Of a stretch of DNA of 64,000 bases, positions 15,814 through 24,707 are shown piece after piece. The first letter of the stretch is position 1. Each line of letters starts with the position of its first letter. Location: positions 1 through 64,000 of the forward strand of contig NZ_WNKW01000009.1 in NCBI RefSeq assembly GCF_009720775.1, written 5' to 3'. Made by a program: the position numbers and the translations under genes. Origin of the DNA: Pseudoduganella danionis (lineage in GTDB: Bacteria; Pseudomonadota; Gammaproteobacteria; Burkholderiales; Burkholderiaceae_D). Under the pieces are notes generated by a model. The model saw nothing but the letters and a program-made list of their open reading frames with translations. It had not been told where the DNA came from and made no database searches.

Positions 15814-16917
15814 TCAAGCCGCACGTCGGGCGCGCAAGCGTCCGACTATCCCCGTAGGGAAGTAATACACGGACAACACCAGCAACACCCCCATCCACAG
15901 CGACCAGCGGTCGGCATGCACGAGCCGCGCCAGCAAGGCCAGCACCGGCTCCAGCGAGGACCCGGCCTGCGCCGCCGCCCCCTGCACCAGCGCACCGCTG
16001 GCCCACTTCATCAGATCGATCAGATAGGTTTGTGCCACGATGTACAGCGCACTACCGAGCACCGCGCCATACAGCGTACCGCGCCCGCCGATAAAGGTAA
16101 TCAGCAGCACGTTCAGCATGATGGCGAACGACAGCGTGGTATCCGGCCCCAGATAGCGCAGCCACAGCACCAGCATGGCGCCGGCCAGCGTGGCGCCGAG
16201 CGCACCGAGCACACTGCCCAGCGTGCGGTAGGCCGCCGTGTGATAGCCAATGGCTTCGGCACGGAACTCGTTTTCGCGGATCGCTTGCAGCACCCGCCCA
16301 AACGGCGAGGCGACGATGCGCAGCATCAGCAGGAAAGCCAGCAGTGCCACCACGAACAGCAGATAGTAGGTAATCACCTTGCCGTTGATGACCTTATCGA
16401 ACAGCGGCCCTTCCAGCAGACGGAACGCAGGACTCAGAAATTCAGGCACGGGGATGGTCAGGCCATCGTCGCCGCCCGTCCATTCAGGGAACTGGCTGGT
16501 CATCACGCTCACGCAGCTAGCGATGGCCAGCGTCACCATGGCATAGAAGATGGCCTGCACGCGCAGCGAGAACACGCCGATCAGCAAGGCCAGCGCCAGC
16601 GACACCAGCATGGCCGCGCCCAGCCCGATCAGCACGGAGCTGAAGCTGGGGCCACGATGCAGCAGCGCCAGCCCCACGCCGTAAGCACCCACGCCGTAAA
16701 ACATGGTGTGTGCAAACGAGATAATCCCCGTATAGCCCAGCATCAGATCATAGGAGGCCGTCAACACCACGAAGATGCAGATGGTGGCCGCCGCATTGAT
16801 GGCGCGCGCACCGGGGAACAGGAAAGGTGCCAGCGCCAGCAGCAGCACAATCGCCACCAGCGCCACGCTGAGGCGGCGGCTGCGCGGCAGTTCATTCGAA
16901 AGCAGATGGATGCTCAT
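15814..16917 (-). CDS. livM: LIV-type ABC transporter permease (LivM-like)
   Basis: A 367-residue inner-membrane permease of the branched-chain amino acid (HAAT) ABC family, with about ten hydrophobic helices. ASYDLMLGYTGIISFAHTMFYGVGAYG (residues 60-86) and GLYxAENEFRAEAIGY-like coupling-helix sequence (IRENEFRAEAIGYH) are LivM hallmarks. The last gene of a nine-gene minus-strand run, it lies 33 bp after the partner permease. ATG 16917 was preferred over a TTG 15 bases upstream. Given the neighbours (CoA ligase, MaoC dehydratase), the substrate is more likely an organic acid than leucine. Confidence 0.9.
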   Translation of the reverse strand: MSIHLLSNELPRSRRLSVALVAIVLLLALAPFLFPGARAINAAATICIFVVLTASYDLMLGYTGIISFAHTMFYGVGAYGVGLALLHRGPSFSSVLIGLGAAMLVSLALALLIGVFSLRVQAIFYAMVTLAIASCVSVMTSQFPEWTGGDDGLTIPVPEFLSPAFRLLEGPLFDKVINGKVITYYLLFVVALLAFLLMLRIVASPFGRVLQAIRENEFRAEAIGYHTAAYRTLGSVLGALGATLAGAMLVLWLRYLGPDTTLSFAIMLNVLLITFIGGRGTLYGAVLGSALYIVAQTYLIDLMKWASGALVQGAAAQAGSSLEPVLALLARLVHADRWSLWMGVLLVLSVYYFPTGIVGRLRARRAA

Positions 16918-16950
16918 AGTCGTCGATCTCAATGCACAGTCAATGCAAAG

Positions 16951-17973
16951 TCAATGTGTAAGCGGATACAGCCCGCGCGGACGCCATGCCAGCACCACCA
17001 GCATCAGCCCCACTTCGGACAGCAGCGCTGCCTTGGGTGCGAGGAAGCCCACGTAGTTACTGGCCAGTGCCACCAGCAGCGACGCGAGGAAGCAGCCACC
17101 GACAGAACCCATGCCGCCAATGATGATGACGATCAGAATGGACACCAGACTGCTGGCACCTATGCTGGTGGTCAGCTCCTGACGGTACAGCCCCCACAGC
17201 ACGCCGCCCATGCCGGCCAGTGCTGCACCAGCCACGCTCACGCCGACAAACAGCGTACGCACGCGATAGCCGAGCGCCTGCACCATTTCGCCATTCGCCA
17301 CACCGGCACGTACCAGCAAGCCGATGCGGGTGCCGTGCAGGATCAACATCATGGCGCCGAACACCAGCAGGCCCGCAGCAGCACACAGCACGCGGAACTT
17401 CTCGATCACCGCATCGCCGAACACCCATGCGCCATCGAAAGCAGCGGGACGCGTCAGCGGAATCAGCTCGGCGCCCCAGATGGCCGTCACCAGTTCCTGC
17501 AGCACGGTGGCAGCACCGAAGGTAATCAATATCTGCATCAGCGCATTGCCATACACGGGGCGGATAATCAGCCGCTCGTAGACCCAGCCCAGCGCCGCCG
17601 TCACGGCTACCGCAGCCAGCAGCGCCAGCCCCAGTGCCGCCGCATTCAGGCCAATGGCGTCAGCCTGCAGCCAGTCACCAAGACGCAGCAGCACCAACGT
17701 GGCAGCGTATGCGCCCACGGTGATAAACGCACCATGGCCGAAATTCATCACGCCCATCAGGCCGAATACCATGGTCAGGCCGCTGGCCATGATAAACAGC
17801 AGCATACCCATGGCCAGCCCAGCCACGGTCAGCGTCAGCCACGTGGCGCTGTCGCCCACCCACAGCCAGGTCAGCGCCAGTATCACCGCCAGCACATACC
17901 ATGGCTGGTAGTCGACTCGCTTACGCGGCAACATCATCTCGGCCGCTGTCGCGGCAGGAGGCATAGCCGTCAT
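16951..17973 (-). CDS. livH: LIV-type ABC transporter permease (LivH-like)
   Basis: A 340-residue permease, partner of the LivM-like subunit. It has an N-terminal extension of about 30 polar residues and then about nine helices. Family signatures are GLMGVMNFGHGAFITVGAYA (near residue 90) and the ERLIIRPVYGNALMQILITFG segment typical of LivH (near residue 155). GAGAGGA lies 5 bases before the ATG. It follows livF by 11 bp. LIV-type systems of this kind also import aromatic acids, short-chain amides and urea, so the name gives the family rather than the substrate. Confidence 0.9.
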   Translation of the reverse strand: MTAMPPAATAAEMMLPRKRVDYQPWYVLAVILALTWLWVGDSATWLTLTVAGLAMGMLLFIMASGLTMVFGLMGVMNFGHGAFITVGAYAATLVLLRLGDWLQADAIGLNAAALGLALLAAVAVTAALGWVYERLIIRPVYGNALMQILITFGAATVLQELVTAIWGAELIPLTRPAAFDGAWVFGDAVIEKFRVLCAAAGLLVFGAMMLILHGTRIGLLVRAGVANGEMVQALGYRVRTLFVGVSVAGAALAGMGGVLWGLYRQELTTSIGASSLVSILIVIIIGGMGSVGGCFLASLLVALASNYVGFLAPKAALLSEVGLMLVVLAWRPRGLYPLTH

Positions 17974-17984
17974 CGTGTTCCTCT

Positions 17985-18710
17985 CTATTGATGCGCTGCG
18001 AGCGAAAGCCCCAGCAAACGGGTTTGCAAATCCTGATCGGCTGCCAGATCGGCCATGCGGCCACTGTGCACGATCACGCCGCCATCCATCACGGCCACCG
18101 AATCACCGAGCCGCGCCACGAAGCCGAAATTCTGCTCCACCAGCAGGATGGTGGTGGCGCTGGCCTTGAGCTGCACAAATGCTTCGGCCAGATGGTCGAT
18201 GATGGCCGGCGCCAGCCCCTTGGTCGGTTCGTCCACCAGTATCAATCGGCGCGGTTCGATGATGGCACGCGCAATCGCCACCATCTGCTTCTGTCCACCG
18301 GACAGCGTACCGGCCGGCTGGTGCCAAAAGCGCTCCAGCGCGGGGAAGATACCGAAGATCCAGTCCAGCCGCGCCGCATCGGGCTTGCCGCTGCGGCAGG
18401 CCAGTTGCAAATGCTCCTGCACGGTAAGCTGGGCAAAGATGCCCATGTTCTCGGGTATGTAGGCGATGCCCTGCCGCGCAATATCAGGCGTCTCCATACC
18501 GGCCAGTTCGCGTCCGTCGAACTGCACGCTACCGGCCGAAGCACGCCACAGCCCCATAATGGTCCGCAGCGTAGTGCTCTTGCCGGCGCCGTTACGGCCC
18601 AGCAGCACGGTCAGTTCGCCGCGCGGCACCACCAGATCCACCCCATGCAAAATATGGTATTGCTCGATATGGGTGTGCACCCCGCTCAGTTTCAATAAGG
18701 GTTCACTCAT
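17985..18710 (-). CDS. livF: LIV-type ABC transporter ATPase (LivF-like)
   Basis: A 241-residue ATP-binding subunit. Walker A GRNGAGKST (residues 38-46), the signature LSGGQKQMVAIAR and Walker B LILVDEPTKGLAP are intact. The H-loop is replaced by LLVEQNFGF, as is normal for LivF. IAYIPENMGIFAQLTVQEHL after the Q-loop is a LivF marker. The gene overlaps the end of livG by 8 bases, indicating translational coupling. It powers import through the two permeases encoded just downstream. Confidence 0.93.
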   Translation of the reverse strand: MSEPLLKLSGVHTHIEQYHILHGVDLVVPRGELTVLLGRNGAGKSTTLRTIMGLWRASAGSVQFDGRELAGMETPDIARQGIAYIPENMGIFAQLTVQEHLQLACRSGKPDAARLDWIFGIFPALERFWHQPAGTLSGGQKQMVAIARAIIEPRRLILVDEPTKGLAPAIIDHLAEAFVQLKASATTILLVEQNFGFVARLGDSVAVMDGGVIVHSGRMADLAADQDLQTRLLGLSLAAHQ

Positions 18711-19479
18711 GCCGCACTCCCGTCGATCCCAGATAGGCTTGCTGCACCAGTGGCAGCGCCATCACTTCGGCCGGATCACCGTCCGCCATCAGACAGCCCT
18801 GATGCAGCACGATGATGCGGTCTGCCAGCGCACCGATCACATCCATCTTGTGCTCGACCAGCAGCACCGTCTTGTCGCGCATGGCCTTGATCTGATGGAT
18901 CAGTTCCAGCAGCACAGGCACTTCATCCACGCTCATACCCGCAGTCGGCTCATCGAACATGAAGATTTCCGGATCGAGCGCCAGCAGCATGGCCACTTCC
19001 AGCTTGCGCTGATTACCATGCGACAGCGTCGCCGCAATCTGGTCGCGCAGCGGCCCCATGGTCACCTGCTCCAGTATCTGCGCCGTGCGCTGGTTGACGG
19101 CCTTCTGTTCCGACCACACGGAGAACATGCGCATGCCCACACCGGCGCGGCTCTGCACGGCCAGCCGGATATTCTCCTGCACGCTCAGTTGCGGGAACAG
19201 ATTAGTCAACTGGAAGGCGCGGCCTATACCGAGGCGGGTGCGGCGCGCCGCACTGAACGATGTCACGTCCTGCCCGTGCAGCCGCACACTGCCACTGGTG
19301 GCGGCTAGCTGGCCCGAAATCAGATTGAAGTAAGTCGTCTTGCCCGCACCATTGGGGCCGACGATGGCCGTCAGCTCGCCGGCGCGGAAACTGGCCGTCA
19401 CGTCCTGCACGGCCTGGTGCCCGCCGAAGCGGATACCCAGGCCCTCGGTGGCAAGGGTGATGCGGTGGCTATCACTCAT
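18703..19479 (-). CDS. livG: LIV-type ABC transporter ATPase (LivG-like)
   Basis: A 258-residue ATP-binding subunit, partner of LivF. Walker A is GPNGAGKTT (residues 41-49). The LivG-specific region RTRLGIGRAFQLTNLFPQLSVQENI follows near residue 80. The signature reads LSHGNQRKLEVAMLLALDPEIFMFDEPTAGM, with the H-for-G variant that is usual in LivG. LLVEHKMDVI completes the H-loop. The ribosome site is weak. It begins 12 bp after the binding-protein gene. Confidence 0.93.
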   Translation of the reverse strand: MSDSHRITLATEGLGIRFGGHQAVQDVTASFRAGELTAIVGPNGAGKTTYFNLISGQLAATSGSVRLHGQDVTSFSAARRTRLGIGRAFQLTNLFPQLSVQENIRLAVQSRAGVGMRMFSVWSEQKAVNQRTAQILEQVTMGPLRDQIAATLSHGNQRKLEVAMLLALDPEIFMFDEPTAGMSVDEVPVLLELIHQIKAMRDKTVLLVEHKMDVIGALADRIIVLHQGCLMADGDPAEVMALPLVQQAYLGSTGVRHE

Positions 19480-19491
19480 GTGCTTGTAATG

Positions 19492-20697
19492 TTAAGGCTT
19501 GTTATTGATCGGGATAGGCAACTGGTTCGCCGGAATCTCGCGCACCAGTTCCAGCAGATCCCACTCGTTCTTCTGCTTGTCCTTGGCCTTGATGCGGAAG
19601 TGGTACATCGGCTGCATGGCCTGATGGTCTTCCTTGCGGAAGGTCATGGTGCCTTTGGGCGTCTCGAAGTTCATGCCTTCCATAGCAGTAATCAGCTTCT
19701 CGGTATCGCTGCTGCCCTTGGTCGCACGCAGCGCCTGCACCACGGCGCTGGCGGCTGCTGCACCACCGGCCACGAAGAAGTCCGGCGGCGTGCCGGCGAA
19801 GCGTTTCTTGTGCTCGGCCACCAGCCAGCGGTTCATGGCATTGGTGGGGAAGTCATAGTAGTAGTACAGCGAGCCTTCCGAACCGGCATAGGCGCTCCAG
19901 CCCTTCATCACCGGCAGCAGATTGCCGCCCGGGACCAGCGTAATGTTGTAGCGACCCGGCTGCAGATTGGCCAGCTTGTTGACCGGGCTGCTGCCCGCCC
20001 ATGCCACCACGAGGAAGCGCGGCTCCGGCGCTTTTTTGAGCGCATCGATCAGACGCTGACCCGGTGCAGTGAAATCCGTGCTGGCCGGCGGTGCATATTC
20101 CTCATGCACCACCTTGGCCTTGCTGCCCATCTTGCTCAAGCAGTCGCGTGCAGCGGCAATACCGTCCTTGCCGAACACATTGTCCTGCGCCAGAAACGCC
20201 AGACTGGCCGGCGCCATGGTGGCAGCAGCACCCGCACAGGCGTCATGGAAGGAATTGCGCGAAGTCTTGAAGATGTAGCGGTTGTAGAATTTGCCCGTGA
20301 TGTCGGAAGCCACAGCCGCTTCCACCACCAGCACCTTCTTCATTTCTGCTGCCACCGGCAACATGGCCAGCGCCGCGCCGGAAGTGGTAGTACCCACGGC
20401 GATATCAGCGCCATCATCCACATAGGCTTCCGTCAGCAGGGCTTTGGCCATATCCGGCTTGCCCTGATCGTCCTTGTTGATGACGACGATCTTGCGGCCC
20501 TCTACCGTCATGGTGCCCTGTGTCAGATATTCCAGTCCCAGCATGAAACCGGCCTCGGTCTGGCGCGCATAGGCTTCGAAGGCGGGATGGCTTTTGCTGG
20601 TGATCAGCGCAACCTTGAGTGGCGCGGCCTGTGCCAGCGCGGTGCAGGCCAGCAGGCTGATGGCAGCCCAGACGGTATTACGCAGCTTGTGCGGCAT
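19492..20697 (-). CDS. Periplasmic substrate-binding protein of the LIV-type transporter
   Basis: A 401-residue type-I periplasmic binding protein. A signal peptide (residues 1-25, cleavage after ALAQA) precedes the mature start APLKVALITSKSHPAFEAYARQTEAGF, the usual opening strand and helix of the family. The DDGADIAVGTTTSGAALAMLPVAAEMKKVLV segment lines the ligand cleft. Mature sequence shows the GFMLGLEYLTQGTMTVEGRKI pattern seen in aromatic- and amide-type binding proteins rather than in classical LivK. AGGAG precedes the ATG. The start overlaps the upstream MaoC gene by 20 bases. Ligand unknown. Confidence 0.85.
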   Translation of the reverse strand: MPHKLRNTVWAAISLLACTALAQAAPLKVALITSKSHPAFEAYARQTEAGFMLGLEYLTQGTMTVEGRKIVVINKDDQGKPDMAKALLTEAYVDDGADIAVGTTTSGAALAMLPVAAEMKKVLVVEAAVASDITGKFYNRYIFKTSRNSFHDACAGAAATMAPASLAFLAQDNVFGKDGIAAARDCLSKMGSKAKVVHEEYAPPASTDFTAPGQRLIDALKKAPEPRFLVVAWAGSSPVNKLANLQPGRYNITLVPGGNLLPVMKGWSAYAGSEGSLYYYYDFPTNAMNRWLVAEHKKRFAGTPPDFFVAGGAAAASAVVQALRATKGSSDTEKLITAMEGMNFETPKGTMTFRKEDHQAMQPMYHFRIKAKDKQKNEWDLLELVREIPANQLPIPINNKP

Positions 20698-21184
20698 GGG
20701 TAACTCCTATTTGATTGGGAAAGTGAATCAGCATCAGCGACTGGCCTACCAAAGCTGGGCGCTGCTGCCCTTCTATTTCGACACTGCAGTCTAATCCTAC
20801 CAGCACCCGCTCACCGGGCTTGGCCACGGCCGAACGCAGCACGATGGAACTGCGCACACGCGCACCGCACAGCACCGGCGCCAGGAAGCGTAGATTCTCG
20901 ACACCGTAATTGAGTACTTCGTCGGCGCCCAGCACATCGAGCAGTGCATGCAGACAGCTAGGCGCCAGCATGGACATGGTGAGGAAGCCATGCGCGATCG
21001 TGCTGCCGAGCGGGCTTTCGCGCCGCGCCCGTTCAGGGTTGGTATGCAGCCAGTAATGGTCGCCCGTCGCTGCAGCAAAGCCGTCGATGCGCGATTGCTC
21101 TATGCAGACCCAGTCCGACAACCATAGACGCTCACCCACACGCGCCTGCACACGGGCCACATGGTCAGTTGAAATCATCTCCAT
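20678..21184 (-). CDS. MaoC-family dehydratase (hot-dog fold enoyl-CoA hydratase-like)
   Basis: 168 residues. The hydratase-2 active-site motif is visible as GDHYWLHTNPERA followed by GSTIAHGFLTMSM: the catalytic Asp/His pair sits near residues 41-46 and the oxyanion GSTIAHG follows. Relatives hydrate trans-2-enoyl-CoA to (R)-3-hydroxyacyl-CoA. With the CoA ligase encoded in the same run, it could act on the CoA thioester of the imported acid. GGAG lies 10 bases before ATG 21184. It ends 20 bases inside the binding-protein gene. A single hot-dog domain implies a homodimer. Confidence 0.85.
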   Translation of the reverse strand: MEMISTDHVARVQARVGERLWLSDWVCIEQSRIDGFAAATGDHYWLHTNPERARRESPLGSTIAHGFLTMSMLAPSCLHALLDVLGADEVLNYGVENLRFLAPVLCGARVRSSIVLRSAVAKPGERVLVGLDCSVEIEGQQRPALVGQSLMLIHFPNQIGVTHAAQAA

Positions 21185-21199
21185 CTCGTATAGCTCCGC

Positions 21200-22084
21200 T
21201 TACGGCACGATGGCAAGGAAGGCGCTCAGTGCAGCCTGCGCTTCCACTTCGTTCAGCATAGGCGCATGTCCAACACCGGGCACTTCCACCACTTTCATGT
21301 GCGGCGCATCGGCGCGCATGGCTGCGATCTGCGGTGCTTCGATCAGATCCGAGATGCCACCGTACAGCAGCATGGTCGGCACCTTGCGCGCCAGCCGGCG
21401 GAAGGCCCAGCGTGCCATCAGCGAGCTGGTTTTAATCTTGCCCTGTTTAATGGCAATCGCGATGGCCGGATCATATTGCGGGCGGAAGCTGCCATCGGCG
21501 TTCTGGCCGAAAGTACGGTGCGCCCAGTGCAACCAGTCGGCATCGGTGTAGTGCGGGAAGGCCACGGCATTGATGCCTTTGCAGGCCGCCGCTGCCGCCT
21601 GCCAGGTATCGACCGGCACGCCCGTGCCCACGTAGCCGGCAATGCGCGACAGGCCGCGCTGCGACAACTGCGGGCCCACATCGTTCAGCACTGCAGCGGC
21701 GATCAGGTGGCGGTAGCGCATCGCCATCGTCATGGTGATGATGCCGCCCATCGAGGTGCCGATGAACACGGCGCGGGCGATGCCCAGTTCTTCCAGCAAC
21801 TGCGCCACATCGCGCGCATACACGAGCGGATTGTAGTTATCGCTGTTGCTGTCGTATTCGGATTTTCCACGGCCACGGATATCCACCGATATCACGCGCC
21901 GCCCCTGCGCCGCCAGCCATGGTGCCACCATTTCGAAGTCGGCGCTGTTGCGCGTCAGACCGTGGATGCAGACGATGGGGCAGCGTGCCGGACCGGCAGC
22001 AGGCGCGTAATCGCGCGCCATCAGGCGCAGACCATCGTGGCTACGCCAGCTCCGCTCGACGTAGGGAAGTTCGGAAGTAATCAT
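21200..22084 (-). CDS. Alpha/beta hydrolase
   Basis: A 294-residue alpha/beta-hydrolase fold enzyme. The oxyanion segment IVCIHGLTRNSADFEMVAPWL, the nucleophile elbow FIGTSMGG (Ser near residue 107) and the late His in GVGHAPMLNE are present. The acid is probably the Asp in GISDLIEA. SVDIRGRGKSEYDS is typical of esterase and C-C hydrolase branches. CGGAG precedes ATG 22084. It lies between the TonB receptor and the MaoC gene in one run. It may release the acid from an ester before CoA activation, which is inference. Confidence 0.88.
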   Translation of the reverse strand: MITSELPYVERSWRSHDGLRLMARDYAPAAGPARCPIVCIHGLTRNSADFEMVAPWLAAQGRRVISVDIRGRGKSEYDSNSDNYNPLVYARDVAQLLEELGIARAVFIGTSMGGIITMTMAMRYRHLIAAAVLNDVGPQLSQRGLSRIAGYVGTGVPVDTWQAAAAACKGINAVAFPHYTDADWLHWAHRTFGQNADGSFRPQYDPAIAIAIKQGKIKTSSLMARWAFRRLARKVPTMLLYGGISDLIEAPQIAAMRADAPHMKVVEVPGVGHAPMLNEVEAQAALSAFLAIVP

Positions 22085-22147
22085 AGGACTCCGTGCAGAA
22101 AAACAAAAACGGCGCACGACGCTCGCGCGCCGTGCGCCGCCCCTTGC

Positions 22148-24544
22148 TTAGAACTTCACCGACAGCGAAGCTTTGACGGTACGTGGATCACCGTAGAAGG
22201 TAGTCACGGTATTGAAGAAGCCACCGAAGGCATAGCCAGCCACCTTGTAGCGCTTATCGAGCAGGTTGCGGCCGTTCAGCGCCAGTTGCAGTTTGCGGTC
22301 GCTGCTGGTCCAAACCAGACCGGCATCCCACAGGCCGAAGCCTTCCTGTGCCAGCATCAGGTTCTGCGGCACGGTCGCGTCGATCGAAGCGATGCCGGTC
22401 ATGCGCACCATTTCGCTTTGATACACCTTGCTCTTGTACGACACGGTGTTATTCAGCGACAGCGTACCGGCACGGCCGAAGGCTGCGAACGGCCAGTCGT
22501 AGGTAGCGCTCAGGTTAGCCGAAGTCTTGGGCGTATTCTGGAACTCGGCCTGATCGGCCACGTTGGCCAGCGTCTTGCCGTTGGCGACCATCCATTCCTT
22601 GTACTTGGCATCGATGGCGCTGAACATGGCGCTCACGGTGAACTGGTCGGTCACGCGGGCAATCGCTTCCAGTTCCAGACCGGTGATCTTGGCCTTACCG
22701 GCATTGGTCAGCGTACCGGCGAAGCCGTTCACGCTACCATCTGCGGCGAAGGTAGGAATCGAGCCGGGAATCTGCACGTTCTTGTAATCGCTATAGAACA
22801 CCGCCACGTTGGTCTGCAGACGGCCACCATTCAGGTTGGACTTCAGGCCCAGTTCGTAGGAGTTGACTTCTTCCGGTGCCACGCCCTGACGCTTCTGCAG
22901 CGAAGCAGCCGTGTTCGGGCCACCCGATGCTGTCAGATCCATACGCGGATCGAACATGCCGCCCTTGAAGCCCACCGAGTAGGATGCATACATATTGTTC
23001 TGACGGTCGATCTTCCAGCCCAGACCCAGTTTAGGGGTGAACTTGGTATCGGTGCGGTTCAGATCATTCTTGCCCAGATCCGTATTGGCTGCGCCGCCTA
23101 CTGCAGCAGGGTTGCCCAGCGTAGGCGAACCTTTCAGGCCCAGATAGGTGCGCTTGTAGATAGCGGCCTGACGTTCATCGCTGGTGTAGCGACCACCGAT
23201 GTTGATGTTGAAATCATCGCTGACGTTGTAGCTGGCATCGGCAAACGCCGCCCAGGTTTTACTATCGATATCATCACGGGTGTACAGCGACAGGCCACCG
23301 GCAGCGTTGTACAGCACATCGAATTCATTGAAGGCATTGGTCTTCATGTAGAACACGCCCGCCACACCCTGCCAGCGCGAGCCGGTGTAGGTGAGCTGGA
23401 ATTCCTGGCTGGCCTGACGGTCGGTATAGATGGCTGGCGCTTCGAACAGCGGCGTATTCAGCGAATCGAAGTCGATCGGTGCATACGATTTGCTGCTGCG
23501 GTAAGCCGTGATCGATTTGAACGACAGGGTAGGATCGATCGCGTAGTCCACCAGCAGGCTGCCGCCTTCGGTAGTTACCTGCTGGTCGTGGCCCAGCACC
23601 GTGTACAGATTGGCGCGGGTATCGTAAGGGCCGGACAGCGGGGTTTCATTGGCTGGCGCCGGGCCGTTGGTCAGACGGTAGCCCTGCTTAGGCAGCGAAT
23701 CATCCACCGTGCGGTCGGCCGACAGACGCACGAACAGCGAAGCCGACGGCGTCAGCTCGGCGCTGACGCGGCCAGCCACCACTTTCTTGTTGTAGTTGTC
23801 GAGACCATTCAGCACGTTCTTGCCGTAGCCGTCGCGATTGAAGGTGGCCACGGTGCCACCCACGCGCAGCATGTCGGACAATTCGCCGCTGGCTTTCACC
23901 ACCAGATCGCGCTGGTTGTAGCTGCCGATGGTGCCTTTCATATCCAGCGTATTGCCTTTGGCCAGACGGCGCGTGACATACTTCACGGCGCCGCCTATGG
24001 TGTTACGGCCGTACAGCGTACCTTGCGGGCCACGCAGCACTTCGATGCGATCCAGATCGTAGATATCGGTCAACGCACCTTGCGGGCGGGCCAGATACAC
24101 GTCGTCGAGGTAGATGCCCACGCCCTGCTCGTAGCCGGCCACCGGATCCTGCTGGCCGATACCGCGGATGAAGGCGGTCAGCGTGGTATTGGTGGCGCGC
24201 GAAGTTTTCAGCGTGGTGTTCGGCAGCGCATCAGCGAGACCGATGAGATCGGGGATGCCGGATTTTTCCAGTGCCGTGCCGGAGATGGCCGTGACCGAAC
24301 CCGGCACATCCTGTATCAGCTCGGCGCGACGGCGGGCCGTAACGATTACCTTGTCCGGTTCGTTCGCAGCAGCTGCAGCGACAGGATCCGCTGCCACGTC
24401 TGCAGCGGCGGCTGCGGCAGCATCAGCGGAAGCAGCAGCGGCAGCAAAGGCCTGACCGGCAGCCAGACCGGAAATAGCCGAAGCGGCCACCATCATTGCA
24501 ACGGAACGACGCAGCACCAGCGTGCCTTGTTTCGAAAAACGCAT
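22148..24544 (-). CDS. TonB-dependent outer-membrane receptor
   Basis: A 798-residue receptor. A signal peptide (about residues 1-34) is followed by an unusual Ala/Asp-rich linker, then the TonB-box-like DKVIVTARRRAE. The plug has LADALPNTTLKTSRATNTTL and IEVLRGPQGTLYGRNTIGGAV. About 600 residues of beta-barrel end in LSVKF with a terminal aromatic residue. No siderophore hallmark is seen, and IRGIGQQDPVAGYEQGVGIYLDDVY is typical of receptors of Burkholderiales and sphingomonads that take up organic compounds. GGAGGAG precedes the ATG. Its place between the CoA ligase and the ABC transporter genes implies outer-membrane uptake of the same substrate. Confidence 0.93.
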   Translation of the reverse strand: MRFSKQGTLVLRRSVAMMVAASAISGLAAGQAFAAAAASADAAAAAAADVAADPVAAAAANEPDKVIVTARRRAELIQDVPGSVTAISGTALEKSGIPDLIGLADALPNTTLKTSRATNTTLTAFIRGIGQQDPVAGYEQGVGIYLDDVYLARPQGALTDIYDLDRIEVLRGPQGTLYGRNTIGGAVKYVTRRLAKGNTLDMKGTIGSYNQRDLVVKASGELSDMLRVGGTVATFNRDGYGKNVLNGLDNYNKKVVAGRVSAELTPSASLFVRLSADRTVDDSLPKQGYRLTNGPAPANETPLSGPYDTRANLYTVLGHDQQVTTEGGSLLVDYAIDPTLSFKSITAYRSSKSYAPIDFDSLNTPLFEAPAIYTDRQASQEFQLTYTGSRWQGVAGVFYMKTNAFNEFDVLYNAAGGLSLYTRDDIDSKTWAAFADASYNVSDDFNINIGGRYTSDERQAAIYKRTYLGLKGSPTLGNPAAVGGAANTDLGKNDLNRTDTKFTPKLGLGWKIDRQNNMYASYSVGFKGGMFDPRMDLTASGGPNTAASLQKRQGVAPEEVNSYELGLKSNLNGGRLQTNVAVFYSDYKNVQIPGSIPTFAADGSVNGFAGTLTNAGKAKITGLELEAIARVTDQFTVSAMFSAIDAKYKEWMVANGKTLANVADQAEFQNTPKTSANLSATYDWPFAAFGRAGTLSLNNTVSYKSKVYQSEMVRMTGIASIDATVPQNLMLAQEGFGLWDAGLVWTSSDRKLQLALNGRNLLDKRYKVAGYAFGGFFNTVTTFYGDPRTVKASLSVKF

Positions 24545-24707
24545 AGCATCTCCTCCAGTTATTTTTTAGTATTTATATGCACCATGTCGGGCATTGCGCT
24601 GAAGTGTGCCCGTTATGACAACATAGATAAAGATGAAGCCATGCACGGCATGTGTGCAGAAATGCACAGCTCCCTCCGACGTTGCCGTGGCGTATTAGCG
24701 CAATTTA